Assembly: GCA_013153825.1 (NCBI GenBank)
Contig: JAADDP010000168.1
Span: 1-13,087 of the forward strand
Origin: Campylobacterota bacterium
Lineage (GTDB): Bacteria; Campylobacterota; Campylobacteria; Campylobacterales; Sulfurovaceae
DNA: 13,087 bases
Direction: 5' to 3'
The translations under genes and the position numbers were made by a program. Of the stretch, positions 1 through 6,169 are shown piece after piece (position 1 is the stretch's first letter; every line of letters begins with the position of its first letter). The notes beneath the pieces were generated by a model. The model was not told the origin of the DNA, did not search any database, and was given only the letters and a program-made list of their open reading frames with translations.

Positions 1-2
1 TT

Positions 3-41
3 GAAGATTCAAGCGTAGGTCTTTCAGTTCAGGCTCAATAA
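3..41 (+). CDS. Possible 3' tip of an upstream gene (partial)
   Basis: Twelve codons are open from the window edge to a TAA at 39-41, reading EDSSVGLSVQAQ. The fragment is too short to recognise. The main support is a stem-loop followed by four Ts a few bases downstream, which looks like the end of a plus-strand transcript. A competing minus-strand open frame covers the same bases (see the rejected list), so this call is weak. Confidence 0.3.
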   Translation, partial: EDSSVGLSVQAQ

Positions 42-54
42 CTATACTATCGGG

Positions 55-105
55 TAGGGTGTGGTTTATAAAATCTCTCCACTCATATCCCCCACACCCT
101 ATTTT
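55..105 (+). terminator. Stem-loop with T tract, probable Rho-independent terminator
   Basis: TAGGGTGTGG (55-64) pairs perfectly over 10 bases with CCACACCCTA (92-101) and is followed directly by TTTT (102-105). The 27-base loop is long for an intrinsic terminator and the T run is short, so efficiency may be modest. The orientation suits a plus-strand gene ending near position 41 and would insulate the ankyrin gene that starts at 126. Confidence 0.45.
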
Positions 106-125
106 ACCTCTTAAGGGAGCTACTC

Positions 126-809
126 ATGCTAAAGAGAATACTATACATACTACTAATATATCTACAGACAACACTATATTCATATGATATAATATCTGAT
201 GATGAGGTATCAAGAGCCATTAAGGGTGGTCTAACATCTACAAAAAGGTTACTTCAGAGAGTCCCTATCGATTATGTTAGCAGAGATGGAGATACACTAC
301 TACACTATGCAGTTAGATATGGAAAGGGTAGAGTTGTTGAGCATCTCGTAGATGAGAAGATACTCATCTCAAGAAAGGGTGGCTCACTATATGGTACTGC
401 TCTGGAGGAGGCAATCTATTATGGTCATCTCGATATAGCTTCATATCTTATAGATAGGGGGACATACCTGAATATAAGGGATATCCATGGCGATACACCA
501 CTCCACATTGCAACCAAGAGGGGTTATCTCAATATTGTGGAGAAGTTGATAGCCAATGGGGCATCTAAGAGTATAGCCAATAGAGATGGTAAAATTCCAT
601 ATGATTTAATTCCAGAGCTATCATGGGATAGTAGAGAGAGGTTGAGGAGGCTTCTAAAGCCAAACCGTACCCCAAGGATGAGAGCAAACCCTAGAAGCTT
701 AAAATATATAAATAGAGAGAAGCCCATAGGTAGAGTAGAGATATCTATAGATGGGAGAAGTAGAGTTGAGGGTGTCATATTTGGGATAGATAGAGAGGGT
801 AGAAGATGA
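126..809 (+). CDS. Exported ankyrin-repeat protein
   Basis: The 227-residue protein begins with a short hydrophobic signal-like segment (residues 1-19, two basic residues then LLIYLQTTLYS), so it is probably exported to the periplasm. Ankyrin repeats follow at about 54-83 (DGDTLLHYAVRYG), 88-117 (YGTALEEAIYYGHLDIASYL) and 121-150 (HGDTPLHIATKRGYLNIVEK), with a partial fourth near 154. Ankyrin repeats mediate protein-protein contacts and do not by themselves reveal a partner. The C-terminal 60 residues are basic and rich in arginine, with no domain I recognise. The ATG is supported by an AAGGGAG ribosome-binding site just upstream (about 112-118). Its TGA stop overlaps the start of the next gene as ATGA, so the two are likely translationally coupled. 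Arginine is almost always AGA or AGG, unlike genes further right. The ankyrin assignment is firm; the role is unknown. Confidence 0.85.
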   Translation: MLKRILYILLIYLQTTLYSYDIISDDEVSRAIKGGLTSTKRLLQRVPIDYVSRDGDTLLHYAVRYGKGRVVEHLVDEKILISRKGGSLYGTALEEAIYYGHLDIASYLIDRGTYLNIRDIHGDTPLHIATKRGYLNIVEKLIANGASKSIANRDGKIPYDLIPELSWDSRERLRRLLKPNRTPRMRANPRSLKYINREKPIGRVEISIDGRSRVEGVIFGIDREGRR

Positions 810-1366
810 GAAAGATTGTAGCTATGGTGGTAGTTGGGGTTACTCTCAATGTGGCAGATAATATATATCTTGGAGATAATTTTAATTCAAGCCACTCCGA
901 CTTTAAGGAGGTCTATAATAGAGTAATATCTAAGAATAGAGCGCGTAATAGGATAGGTGACTCCTCATACATAAAGATAGATGGGAGAGAGGAGTTTAAG
1001 GAGGCTCTAAAGAGTGGTGACCTAGATAGAAAGGTGAAGAGTGGTAGAGCTGTAAAGACATTTAGAACTATAGATATTAGTAATGTCAAATTGAGTAGAG
1101 AGGAGATGGATGATATAACTGATGGGAAGAGTAGGGTCATAATAGGGTCAAAAGTTAATGGGGCAGAGAAGCTATCACAGAGTATCAATATAAAAAATAG
1201 TGATATATCTACAGATAAGAGGTTGAATATAGGCGTTGTGGTCTCTAAAAAGGGTAGAGTTAGTGGAATTGAGAGCTGTATAGATGTAACTAGAAGCTCC
1301 CTAAAGGGTGGAGGAGATAAGAAGAGGAGAGGTAGTAGATTGGATAGCCTAGATGATGAGCTTTAA
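806..1366 (+). CDS. Hypothetical exported protein coupled to the ankyrin gene
   Basis: I do not recognise this 186-residue protein. A short hydrophobic N-terminus (MRKIVAMVVVGVTLNV) looks like a weak signal peptide or anchor. The rest is hydrophilic, rich in Lys, Arg, Ser and Asp, and mostly without long hydrophobic runs. A glycine-lysine-arginine patch (about 168-177) precedes an acidic end (DSLDDEL). There is one cysteine, near residue 157, so no obvious lipobox. The start ATG overlaps the TGA of the ankyrin gene, with a GAGAGGGT Shine-Dalgarno-like stretch inside that gene, so co-translation is likely. The gene ends convergently with the minus-strand gene to its right; the two stops share bases 1363-1366 (TTAA). 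Codon use matches the ankyrin gene. It is real by position and codon style, but the function is unassigned. Confidence 0.65.
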   Translation: MRKIVAMVVVGVTLNVADNIYLGDNFNSSHSDFKEVYNRVISKNRARNRIGDSSYIKIDGREEFKEALKSGDLDRKVKSGRAVKTFRTIDISNVKLSREEMDDITDGKSRVIIGSKVNGAEKLSQSINIKNSDISTDKRLNIGVVVSKKGRVSGIESCIDVTRSSLKGGGDKKRRGSRLDSLDDEL

Positions 1367-2424
1367 CCTCTCCTGAATAGTCTATATAGTTGCAAGGAGA
1401 GGAATAGAAACCCAAAAGATATCATCCCAAATAGGAGACTATTTGGAATTACTCCTAAAAGCCAATTGAGTATTGAGTCAAAATTACCCTTATCTATTGT
1501 TTTTGAGACTCTTGCTAGAAACTTAGCCTCACCTAGAGCCTTTAGAGCATCTAACCCCTTCTCCCCATATGTAGAGGCGTAAAAGATAGTTTTAGGTTTA
1601 ACCTCAGATAGGCTCTCTAACTTTCTAATTGAGCTACTACCCCCACCAGTTAAGATTATGACTTTTCCACTCCTATCTCCAAATCTACTAGAGAGCTTAA
1701 TTGCACTCTTCAAATCACTCAAGCTCTTCGTCTCTCCTAAGATTTTGATTGTATTCTTAAGACCTACCATCTTGTATAGTTCATATATTTTGCCAAGTGG
1801 CTCCTCGATATTTTTTATTGACCTGCTATCCTTAGATATCTTGGCCTCTTTAACTATAGTTTTACCCAACCAATCTGGTATATTTTTTGTTCTCTTTGCA
1901 TACTTTAATATTGATATTGCATCTTTAGCTGGGGCAGTTGCTCAAAATGAGTATATTGTTGATGCTGTAGATAAAACGCCCAATGTAGAGAGTGCCACAA
2001 TAATCTTATCCACATCTCTATCATTTATGTAGTTACTCCCCTCTATAACCAAATCTCTTATATCCCCTATAATAAGAAAATCTGATACTATTGCAGAAAT
2101 TTTTCCTATATCCTCATCACTCTTACCCTCAAAAATACCCTCAAGTATCTTCTCTCCTCTATACTCAAGGCTACCCCTCTTCTCCTTTAGAAATCTATCA
2201 AGCTCTATGGCCTTACTATTATCTTTGACATAATCAAAATGCATAAAGTAAGAGAGATACTCATCTGCATCGGCATACCTCTTCTCCCCTATCAACCTCT
2301 CCGTCTCTGGAATTGGGTCAATCTGAACTAAAGCTCTCGTATCAAATAGAGACCTCTCCTCAACAATTACAATAGATAGTGCAGTAAGGGCAAATACTAT
2401 TATAGATAGAATAGCTCTAAACAA
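1363..2424 (-). pseudogene. Membrane-anchored protein gene split by one in-frame TGA
   Basis: Reading leftward from a TTG start at 2424, the frame is open for 160 codons, meets TGA at 1944-1942, and continues in the same frame for another 192 codons to TAA at 1365-1363. The joined product would be about 353 residues: an N-terminal membrane or signal segment (LSIIVFALTALSIVIVEE), a central hydrophilic region, and a C-terminal transmembrane helix (VIPNSLLFGMISFGFLFLSL) with a basic tail. Around the stop it reads TIYSF-stop-ATAPAKDAISILKYAK, and a glycine GGA in place of TGA would fit smoothly. The TTG start has an AGGAGA site five bases upstream and overlaps the ftsY stop by 8 bases, so the gene is coupled to ftsY. 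A second TTG at 1869 could restart the C-terminal half, but it lacks a clear ribosome-binding site. I cannot name the family securely. The split may be a nonsense mutation, a sequencing error or readthrough. Confidence 0.7.
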
Positions 2425-3292
2425 AAATCTCTCCTAAAATGGTATCTATATATCTCTCAGCATTAAACTCAATAAGATCATCTGGAGTCTCTCCAGTTCC
2501 TATATATAGTATAGGAATTCTCATCTCATGAGCTATAGATAGGATAGAGCCACCCTTTGCCGTACCATCAAGTTTCGTAACGATAATTCCATCTACACCT
2601 ATAATCTCATGAAATCTCTTTGCCTGATTTATAGATGAGCTACCCTGAGTACCATCTAGAATCAATATTTTTCTATCTGGTGCAGACTCCATAGCCTTAC
2701 CTGCAGTTCTAACCATCTTCTGAAGCTCTTTTGCCAAGTTTTTCTGAGTATGTAGTCTCCCAGCAGTATCTATAATGATATTATCCACACCCTTAGCTCT
2801 CCCAGATACTATGGTATCATATACCACTGCCGATGGGTCGTGACCCTGTTTGGTAGCTATAATAGGGATGGACAATCTCTCTGCCCAGAGGCTCAACTGC
2901 TCTATAGCGGCAGCTCTAAATGTATCTCCAGCACCAAGTAGAACAGCTCTACCCTCTCTCTGATACACTCTTGCAAGTTTTGCTATTGTAGTTGTCTTAC
3001 CAGCCCCATTTACACCTATAACCATCTCTATGAATGGTCTTCTATCCCCACCTATTGTAACTTTTTGAGTAACTTCACCACTGAAGATATCTAGAAGAGC
3101 CTCTCTAGCTCTATCTCTATCTATCTTACTCGGTAACTTTTCCATTATATGCTCTATCAGCTCATAATTGACATCTGACTCTAGCAGTATCTCCTCAAAC
3201 TCATCCTTTGTAATTCTCTGCTGTTTTGTGGGGATTATATCCTTTATCGCATCATTTGTTCTCTTTAGAACCTTCTTAAAAATATTGAACAT
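2417..3292 (-). CDS. ftsY: Signal recognition particle receptor FtsY
   Basis: FtsY is the membrane-associated GTPase that docks SRP-ribosome complexes at the SecYEG translocon. The 291-residue protein has a short N domain (about 1-80) with no acidic A domain, then the G domain. The visible motifs are GVNGAGKTT (93-101, P-loop), DTFRAAAIEQL (123-133, insertion box), DTAGR (175-179), TKLDG (239-243) and GTGE near the C-terminus. The stretch ILDGTQGSSS where many FtsY proteins have DATTGQ distinguishes it slightly but is compatible with function. ATG at 3292 is preferred over the GTG at 3295 because a GAGGG site then sits five bases upstream. It lies 15 bases after the TlpA-like gene and overlaps the next gene by 8 bases, forming one minus-strand unit. 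Arginine codons are nearly all AGA. The absence of FtsH- or Ffh-type extra domains rules out Ffh. Confidence 0.97.
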   Translation of the reverse strand: MFNIFKKVLKRTNDAIKDIIPTKQQRITKDEFEEILLESDVNYELIEHIMEKLPSKIDRDRAREALLDIFSGEVTQKVTIGGDRRPFIEMVIGVNGAGKTTTIAKLARVYQREGRAVLLGAGDTFRAAAIEQLSLWAERLSIPIIATKQGHDPSAVVYDTIVSGRAKGVDNIIIDTAGRLHTQKNLAKELQKMVRTAGKAMESAPDRKILILDGTQGSSSINQAKRFHEIIGVDGIIVTKLDGTAKGGSILSIAHEMRIPILYIGTGETPDDLIEFNAERYIDTILGEIFV

Positions 3293-3307
3293 CACTACCC
3301 TCTTATC

Positions 3308-3850
3308 CTATTTAGATAAAATTAAAGTTGCCTGTTTTATATCACTCTCAACCATCTCCTCCGGAACACTACCCTCATAGTGGGTAAAGTATCTCCCATC
3401 CACAAACATGATAGTTAGAGGTATTGAGAAGTTTGGTTTTAATCTCAATTTTGGTGCAAGAAATTTTGTAAATCTACTATTCTCTCTATTACTATTTGAG
3501 ATGAAGAACTCTACTCTATTATCCTTAATAAACCTCTTTAAGTTTCCATTTCCAAGCTCATTATCATATAATAAAATACCTAAAACATCTATTTTATCTT
3601 TATACTTTCTCTGAAGAGCATTTAGGTGGGGTATCTCTCCAATACAGGGTGGACACCATGTAGCGAAGATATTTACTATTATAATTCTATTTTTTAAATT
3701 TATAAACCTATATCTACCCCCATTAACAGCAATATCCACACCTTTTCCATCAAAACTCTTTAATCTAAATATGAACCCTTTTGAGGCTACACCATCACCA
3801 CACCCCATAAATAGGGCAATCAAGATTGATAAATATAAAAATTTTCTCAT
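3308..3850 (-). CDS. TlpA-like thioredoxin-fold lipoprotein
   Basis: This is a periplasmic thiol-disulfide oxidoreductase of the TlpA/ResA type, probably lipid-anchored and reducing disulfides, for example in cytochrome c maturation or general redox repair. The 180-residue protein starts with a lipoprotein signal (MRKFLYLSILIALFMGC) whose lipobox places the acylated Cys at 17. The active site is WCPPC (65-69) in the context FATWCPPCIGEIPHLN, typical of TlpA rather than cytoplasmic thioredoxin (WCGPC). The cis-proline loop is seen later as SIPLTIMFVDG. It is first in a minus-strand operon with ftsY and has a strong extended -10 promoter upstream. A thioredoxin-family gene next to ftsY is, from memory, also the arrangement in Campylobacter jejuni. 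The physiological substrate cannot be told from sequence. Confidence 0.9.
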   Translation of the reverse strand: MRKFLYLSILIALFMGCGDGVASKGFIFRLKSFDGKGVDIAVNGGRYRFINLKNRIIIVNIFATWCPPCIGEIPHLNALQRKYKDKIDVLGILLYDNELGNGNLKRFIKDNRVEFFISNSNRENSRFTKFLAPKLRLKPNFSIPLTIMFVDGRYFTHYEGSVPEEMVESDIKQATLILSK

Positions 3851-3879
3851 TTTAAACTATATCTTCAGATTTTTTAGCG

Positions 3880-3888
3880 ATTATAGCA
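3880..3888 (-). promoter_or_regulatory. Extended -10 promoter for tlpA-ftsY
   Basis: Read on the minus strand this is TGCTATAAT, a perfect TGn-extended -10, preceded by a nine-base T run. A T-rich stretch in place of a -35 is the known style of sigma-70 promoters in Campylobacter and Helicobacter. It lies 29 bases before the ATG at 3850, predicting a leader of roughly 20-25 bases. No comparably good plus-strand element for the cyclo-ligase gene is visible in the 64-base divergent gap. Confidence 0.75.
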
Positions 3889-3914
3889 AAAAAAAATATA
3901 AGAAGTGGTTTATT

Positions 3915-4574
3915 ATGATAAACAAAGAGAAATTTAGAAAAAACTGCATTCAAAGATTAAAGGAGTTTAATAGACCAAATGTATATCTTTTAGATAAAAA
4001 AGTATGCAATTGGCTCTATTTCTATATAAAAAAGAGTAGATACCGTGTTGTAATGTTGTATATTCCTTTAAAAATAGAGATTAATCTCTCCAATTTAATA
4101 AAAAAACTGCGAATGGATGGTGTTATGGTTTTAGTTCCATTTATGGAAGGTAAAAGCTTTAGGTTGGTAAAATATAGATTGCCTATAAAATTGAAAAAAT
4201 TTGGTGTTAAAGAGCCTAATATATCTAATAATTTTTATAAAAGAATAGACTTAGCAGTAGTTCCAATAGTTGGTATGGACAACTCATTTAGACGAGTCGG
4301 TTTTGGTAAAGGGTTCTATGATAGATTTTTTATGAGGAGTGGAGATATTATAGAACAGGTCTTTTTTGTAGGGAGGAGGAGTTGTGTTTATCCAAAAATT
4401 ATAACTGATGATTATGATGTAGAGGGTCATCTTTACATTACACCAAAACAAGTTTTAAATAAGAAACAGTTAAACAGATTAAAATATTCGGAATTTAGGC
4501 TCCCAATAAGGAGAAGATATGATAGGAGAGATTTCAATATCTACAGTAACAGCTATTTTAGGCGCGTTGGCTAG
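3915..4574 (+). CDS. 5-formyltetrahydrofolate cyclo-ligase
   Basis: This enzyme converts 5-formyltetrahydrofolate to 5,10-methenyltetrahydrofolate with ATP, returning the storage folate to one-carbon metabolism. The 219-residue product has the N-terminal basic helix (NKEKFRKNCIQRL), a central MVLVPFMEGK strand region (71-80), and the family signature VGFGKGFYDRFF (128-139, canonical GxGxGYYDR). ATG at 3915 is chosen because the family begins with this Lys-rich helix; the frame is open further upstream, but that part overlaps the tlpA gene and its promoter. The family core ends near YITPKQ (174-179). A basic 40-residue tail follows and runs 56 bases into rny in another frame. The gene is markedly more AT-rich and lysine-AAA-rich than either neighbour. 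Divergent from tlpA and co-directional with rny. Confidence 0.9.
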   Translation: MINKEKFRKNCIQRLKEFNRPNVYLLDKKVCNWLYFYIKKSRYRVVMLYIPLKIEINLSNLIKKLRMDGVMVLVPFMEGKSFRLVKYRLPIKLKKFGVKEPNISNNFYKRIDLAVVPIVGMDNSFRRVGFGKGFYDRFFMRSGDIIEQVFFVGRRSCVYPKIITDDYDVEGHLYITPKQVLNKKQLNRLKYSEFRLPIRRRYDRRDFNIYSNSYFRRVG

Positions 4575-6042
4575 TTATTTTTTCGTAAAAAATGAGAATA
4601 AGAAACAGTTTAGATACCATGAAACGGAGGCAAAGGCGAAAGCTAGTGCCATAATTTATGAGTCGGAAAAACTACTACAGGACGCTAAAATTAAGATAAG
4701 AGAGCAGGAGGTTGAGCTTGAGAAGAGGTTTCAAGAGAAAGTTTTGGAGGTTGAGAAGCAGAAGACCGAGCTTATGCTGGAGATGGAGGCTCTAAAGGAG
4801 AAGAGGCAGGAGTTAGCTTTTCGAGCGAGAGATATTGAGAAGCGAGAGGAGTATTTAGATACGCTTGAACAGAGAAAACAAGAGGAAATTTCTAAGAGTA
4901 TTGCACTTTTGGAACGGAGTGCCGAGATGACAAGAGACGAGGCAAAAAGTTATCTCATAAATCAGGTTGAGGAGCAGTGTCAACTTGAGATGGCTCAACT
5001 TATCCGAAAATATGAAAAACAGGCTCACCATGATGCAAAACGGAAGGCAGACTACATTATCTCCCAAGCTGTGACCAGATATGCAGGGGAGTTTGCAGGG
5101 GAGCGACTCATCAATATTGTAAACCTCCCAAGTGACGAACATAAGGGACGGATTATCGGAAAAGAGGGGCGAAATATCAAGAGTCTGGAGCAACTTTTGG
5201 GGGTAGATATTATTATAGATGAGACTCCAGGGGTAATAATTGTGAGTAACTTTAATCTCTACAGAAGAGCCATAGCTACTCAAACTATTGAAATTTTGGT
5301 TAAAGATGGGAGAATTCACCCAGGGAGAATAGAGGCAGTTCATAAAAAGGTTGAGGAGGAGTTTGAACAGAAAATCTTGGAGGAGGGGGAGAATATTGTG
5401 GTTGAGTTGGGACTTCTCCCCATGGCAGAGGAGTTGATGAAACTCTTGGGTAGAATGAAGTATCGAGCAAGTTATGGACAGAATGCCCTCGCCCACACCT
5501 TGGAGGTTGCCAAACTGGCATCACTTATGACGGCAGAGATGGACGGAGACCAAAAGTTGGCACTTCGAGCTGGACTTCTCCACGATATAGGTAAGGCACT
5601 TACTCCAGATGTGGGGGGAAATCATGTCGATTTGGGGGTTGAGGTGTGTAAACGACACAATGAACACCCCACAGTAATAAACGCAATTTACGCCCACCAT
5701 GGACACCGAGAACCTGATAGTATTGAGAGTGCAGCCGTATGTGCAGCTGATGCCATAAGTGCCTCTCGACCTGGTGCAAGGAGGGAGGTTCTGGAGAGCT
5801 TTGTAAATAGAGTTAAGGATATTGAGGAGATTGCTCGAAAGGAGATAGGAGTCAAAGATGCTTATGCCATCAATGCAGGTCGAGAGGTTCGAGTCTTTGT
5901 AGATGCTGGAAAGATAAGTGATGCCGAGATTACAGTCCTCTCCAAAAAGATAGCCAAGGAGATTGAAAAAAAGGTACAGTATCCTGGTGAAATAAAAGTC
6001 ACTGTCATTCGGGAGAAACGGGAAACCAGCTATGCTAGATAA
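4519..6042 (+). CDS. rny: Ribonuclease Y (membrane-anchored HD endoribonuclease)
   Basis: RNase Y is an endoribonuclease that initiates mRNA decay at the membrane. The 507-residue protein has an N-terminal transmembrane segment (about 6-23, TVTAILGALASYFF), a long charged coiled coil (about 30-185), a KH RNA-binding domain whose GKEG loop is at 214-217 (GRIIGKEGRNIKSLEQLLGV), and an HD phosphohydrolase domain with ALAHTLEVAKLASLM (323-337) and the metal-binding HD pair at 355-356 (AGLLHDIGKA). Length and domain order match the family closely. The ATG is preceded by AAGGAG (4508-4513) five bases away, so this start is well supported even though it lies inside the cyclo-ligase frame. CGA and CGG arginine codons appear freely here, in contrast to genes left of 3.9 kb. 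It ends convergently with the rimO unit. Confidence 0.97.
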   Translation: MIGEISISTVTAILGALASYFFVKNENKKQFRYHETEAKAKASAIIYESEKLLQDAKIKIREQEVELEKRFQEKVLEVEKQKTELMLEMEALKEKRQELAFRARDIEKREEYLDTLEQRKQEEISKSIALLERSAEMTRDEAKSYLINQVEEQCQLEMAQLIRKYEKQAHHDAKRKADYIISQAVTRYAGEFAGERLINIVNLPSDEHKGRIIGKEGRNIKSLEQLLGVDIIIDETPGVIIVSNFNLYRRAIATQTIEILVKDGRIHPGRIEAVHKKVEEEFEQKILEEGENIVVELGLLPMAEELMKLLGRMKYRASYGQNALAHTLEVAKLASLMTAEMDGDQKLALRAGLLHDIGKALTPDVGGNHVDLGVEVCKRHNEHPTVINAIYAHHGHREPDSIESAAVCAADAISASRPGARREVLESFVNRVKDIEEIARKEIGVKDAYAINAGREVRVFVDAGKISDAEITVLSKKIAKEIEKKVQYPGEIKVTVIREKRETSYAR

Positions 6043-6154
6043 GTAAATTAAGGTGTTCTTCATCAAAAATTATGATTTCAACTTTTTCCATTCTTGCCTT
6101 TAAAAGGTTGGAGTATGGGTTTAATTCCCCGACCAAAGGGTCGAGGAGCTTCAT
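6035..6154 (-). CDS. Possible 39-codon gene after rimO
   Basis: An open frame of 39 codons (starting MKLLDPLVGELNPYSNLL, ending EHLNLLI, TAG at 6037-6035) begins 15 bases after the rimO stop, in the same frame as rimO, and fills most of the 127-base gap between rimO and rny. It overlaps the last 8 bases of rny. Codon choice and the amphipathic, non-repetitive sequence look protein-like, but no clear Shine-Dalgarno site precedes the ATG. In Campylobacter jejuni the gene after rimO is, from memory, tilS; this could be a remnant of a lost downstream gene, a true small protein, or chance. No homology claim is made. Confidence 0.3.
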   Translation of the reverse strand: MKLLDPLVGELNPYSNLLKARMEKVEIIIFDEEHLNLLI

Positions 6155-6169
6155 GTCATATTTGTCTGG

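Noticed and set aside
1..123. Minus-strand open stretch of 41 codons running off the left edge, with a protein-like sequence (for example GCGGYEWRDFINHTLPDS).
   Set aside because: It is bounded by a TGA at 124-126 and has no ATG, GTG or TTG after that stop except near the edge. It also overlaps the perfect stem-loop and the ribosome-binding site of the ankyrin gene. A search of the 41 residues would settle it; a strong hit would mean a broken or TGA-containing minus-strand gene here.
1942..1944. Selenocysteine at the internal TGA.
   Set aside because: The context (SF-stop-ATAPAK) is not a redox motif, the product shows no selenoprotein family features, and no convincing stem-loop of SECIS type was seen immediately downstream.
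1363..2424. UGA recoded as glycine or tryptophan (alternative genetic code) to explain the split gene.
   Set aside because: All tryptophans elsewhere are TGG and no other conserved gene (ftsY, rny, rimO, metY) contains an in-frame TGA, which would be expected if the code were changed. UGA is used as a stop only once in the window (ankyrin gene), which is compatible with the standard bacterial code.
3771..3914. Upstream N-terminal extension of the cyclo-ligase frame to 3771.
   Set aside because: It would overlap the tlpA start and promoter, and the family begins with the Lys-rich helix at the ATG at 3915.
5300..5524. Proline-rich minus-strand frames inside rny and metY.
   Set aside because: They are antisense shadows of strongly coding genes and have no start context or recognisable domains.
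6130..6143. Hairpin CGACC-AAAG-GGTCG between rny and rimO as a bidirectional terminator.
   Set aside because: The stem is only five pairs and neither side is followed by a T tract; it also lies inside the possible 39-codon frame.
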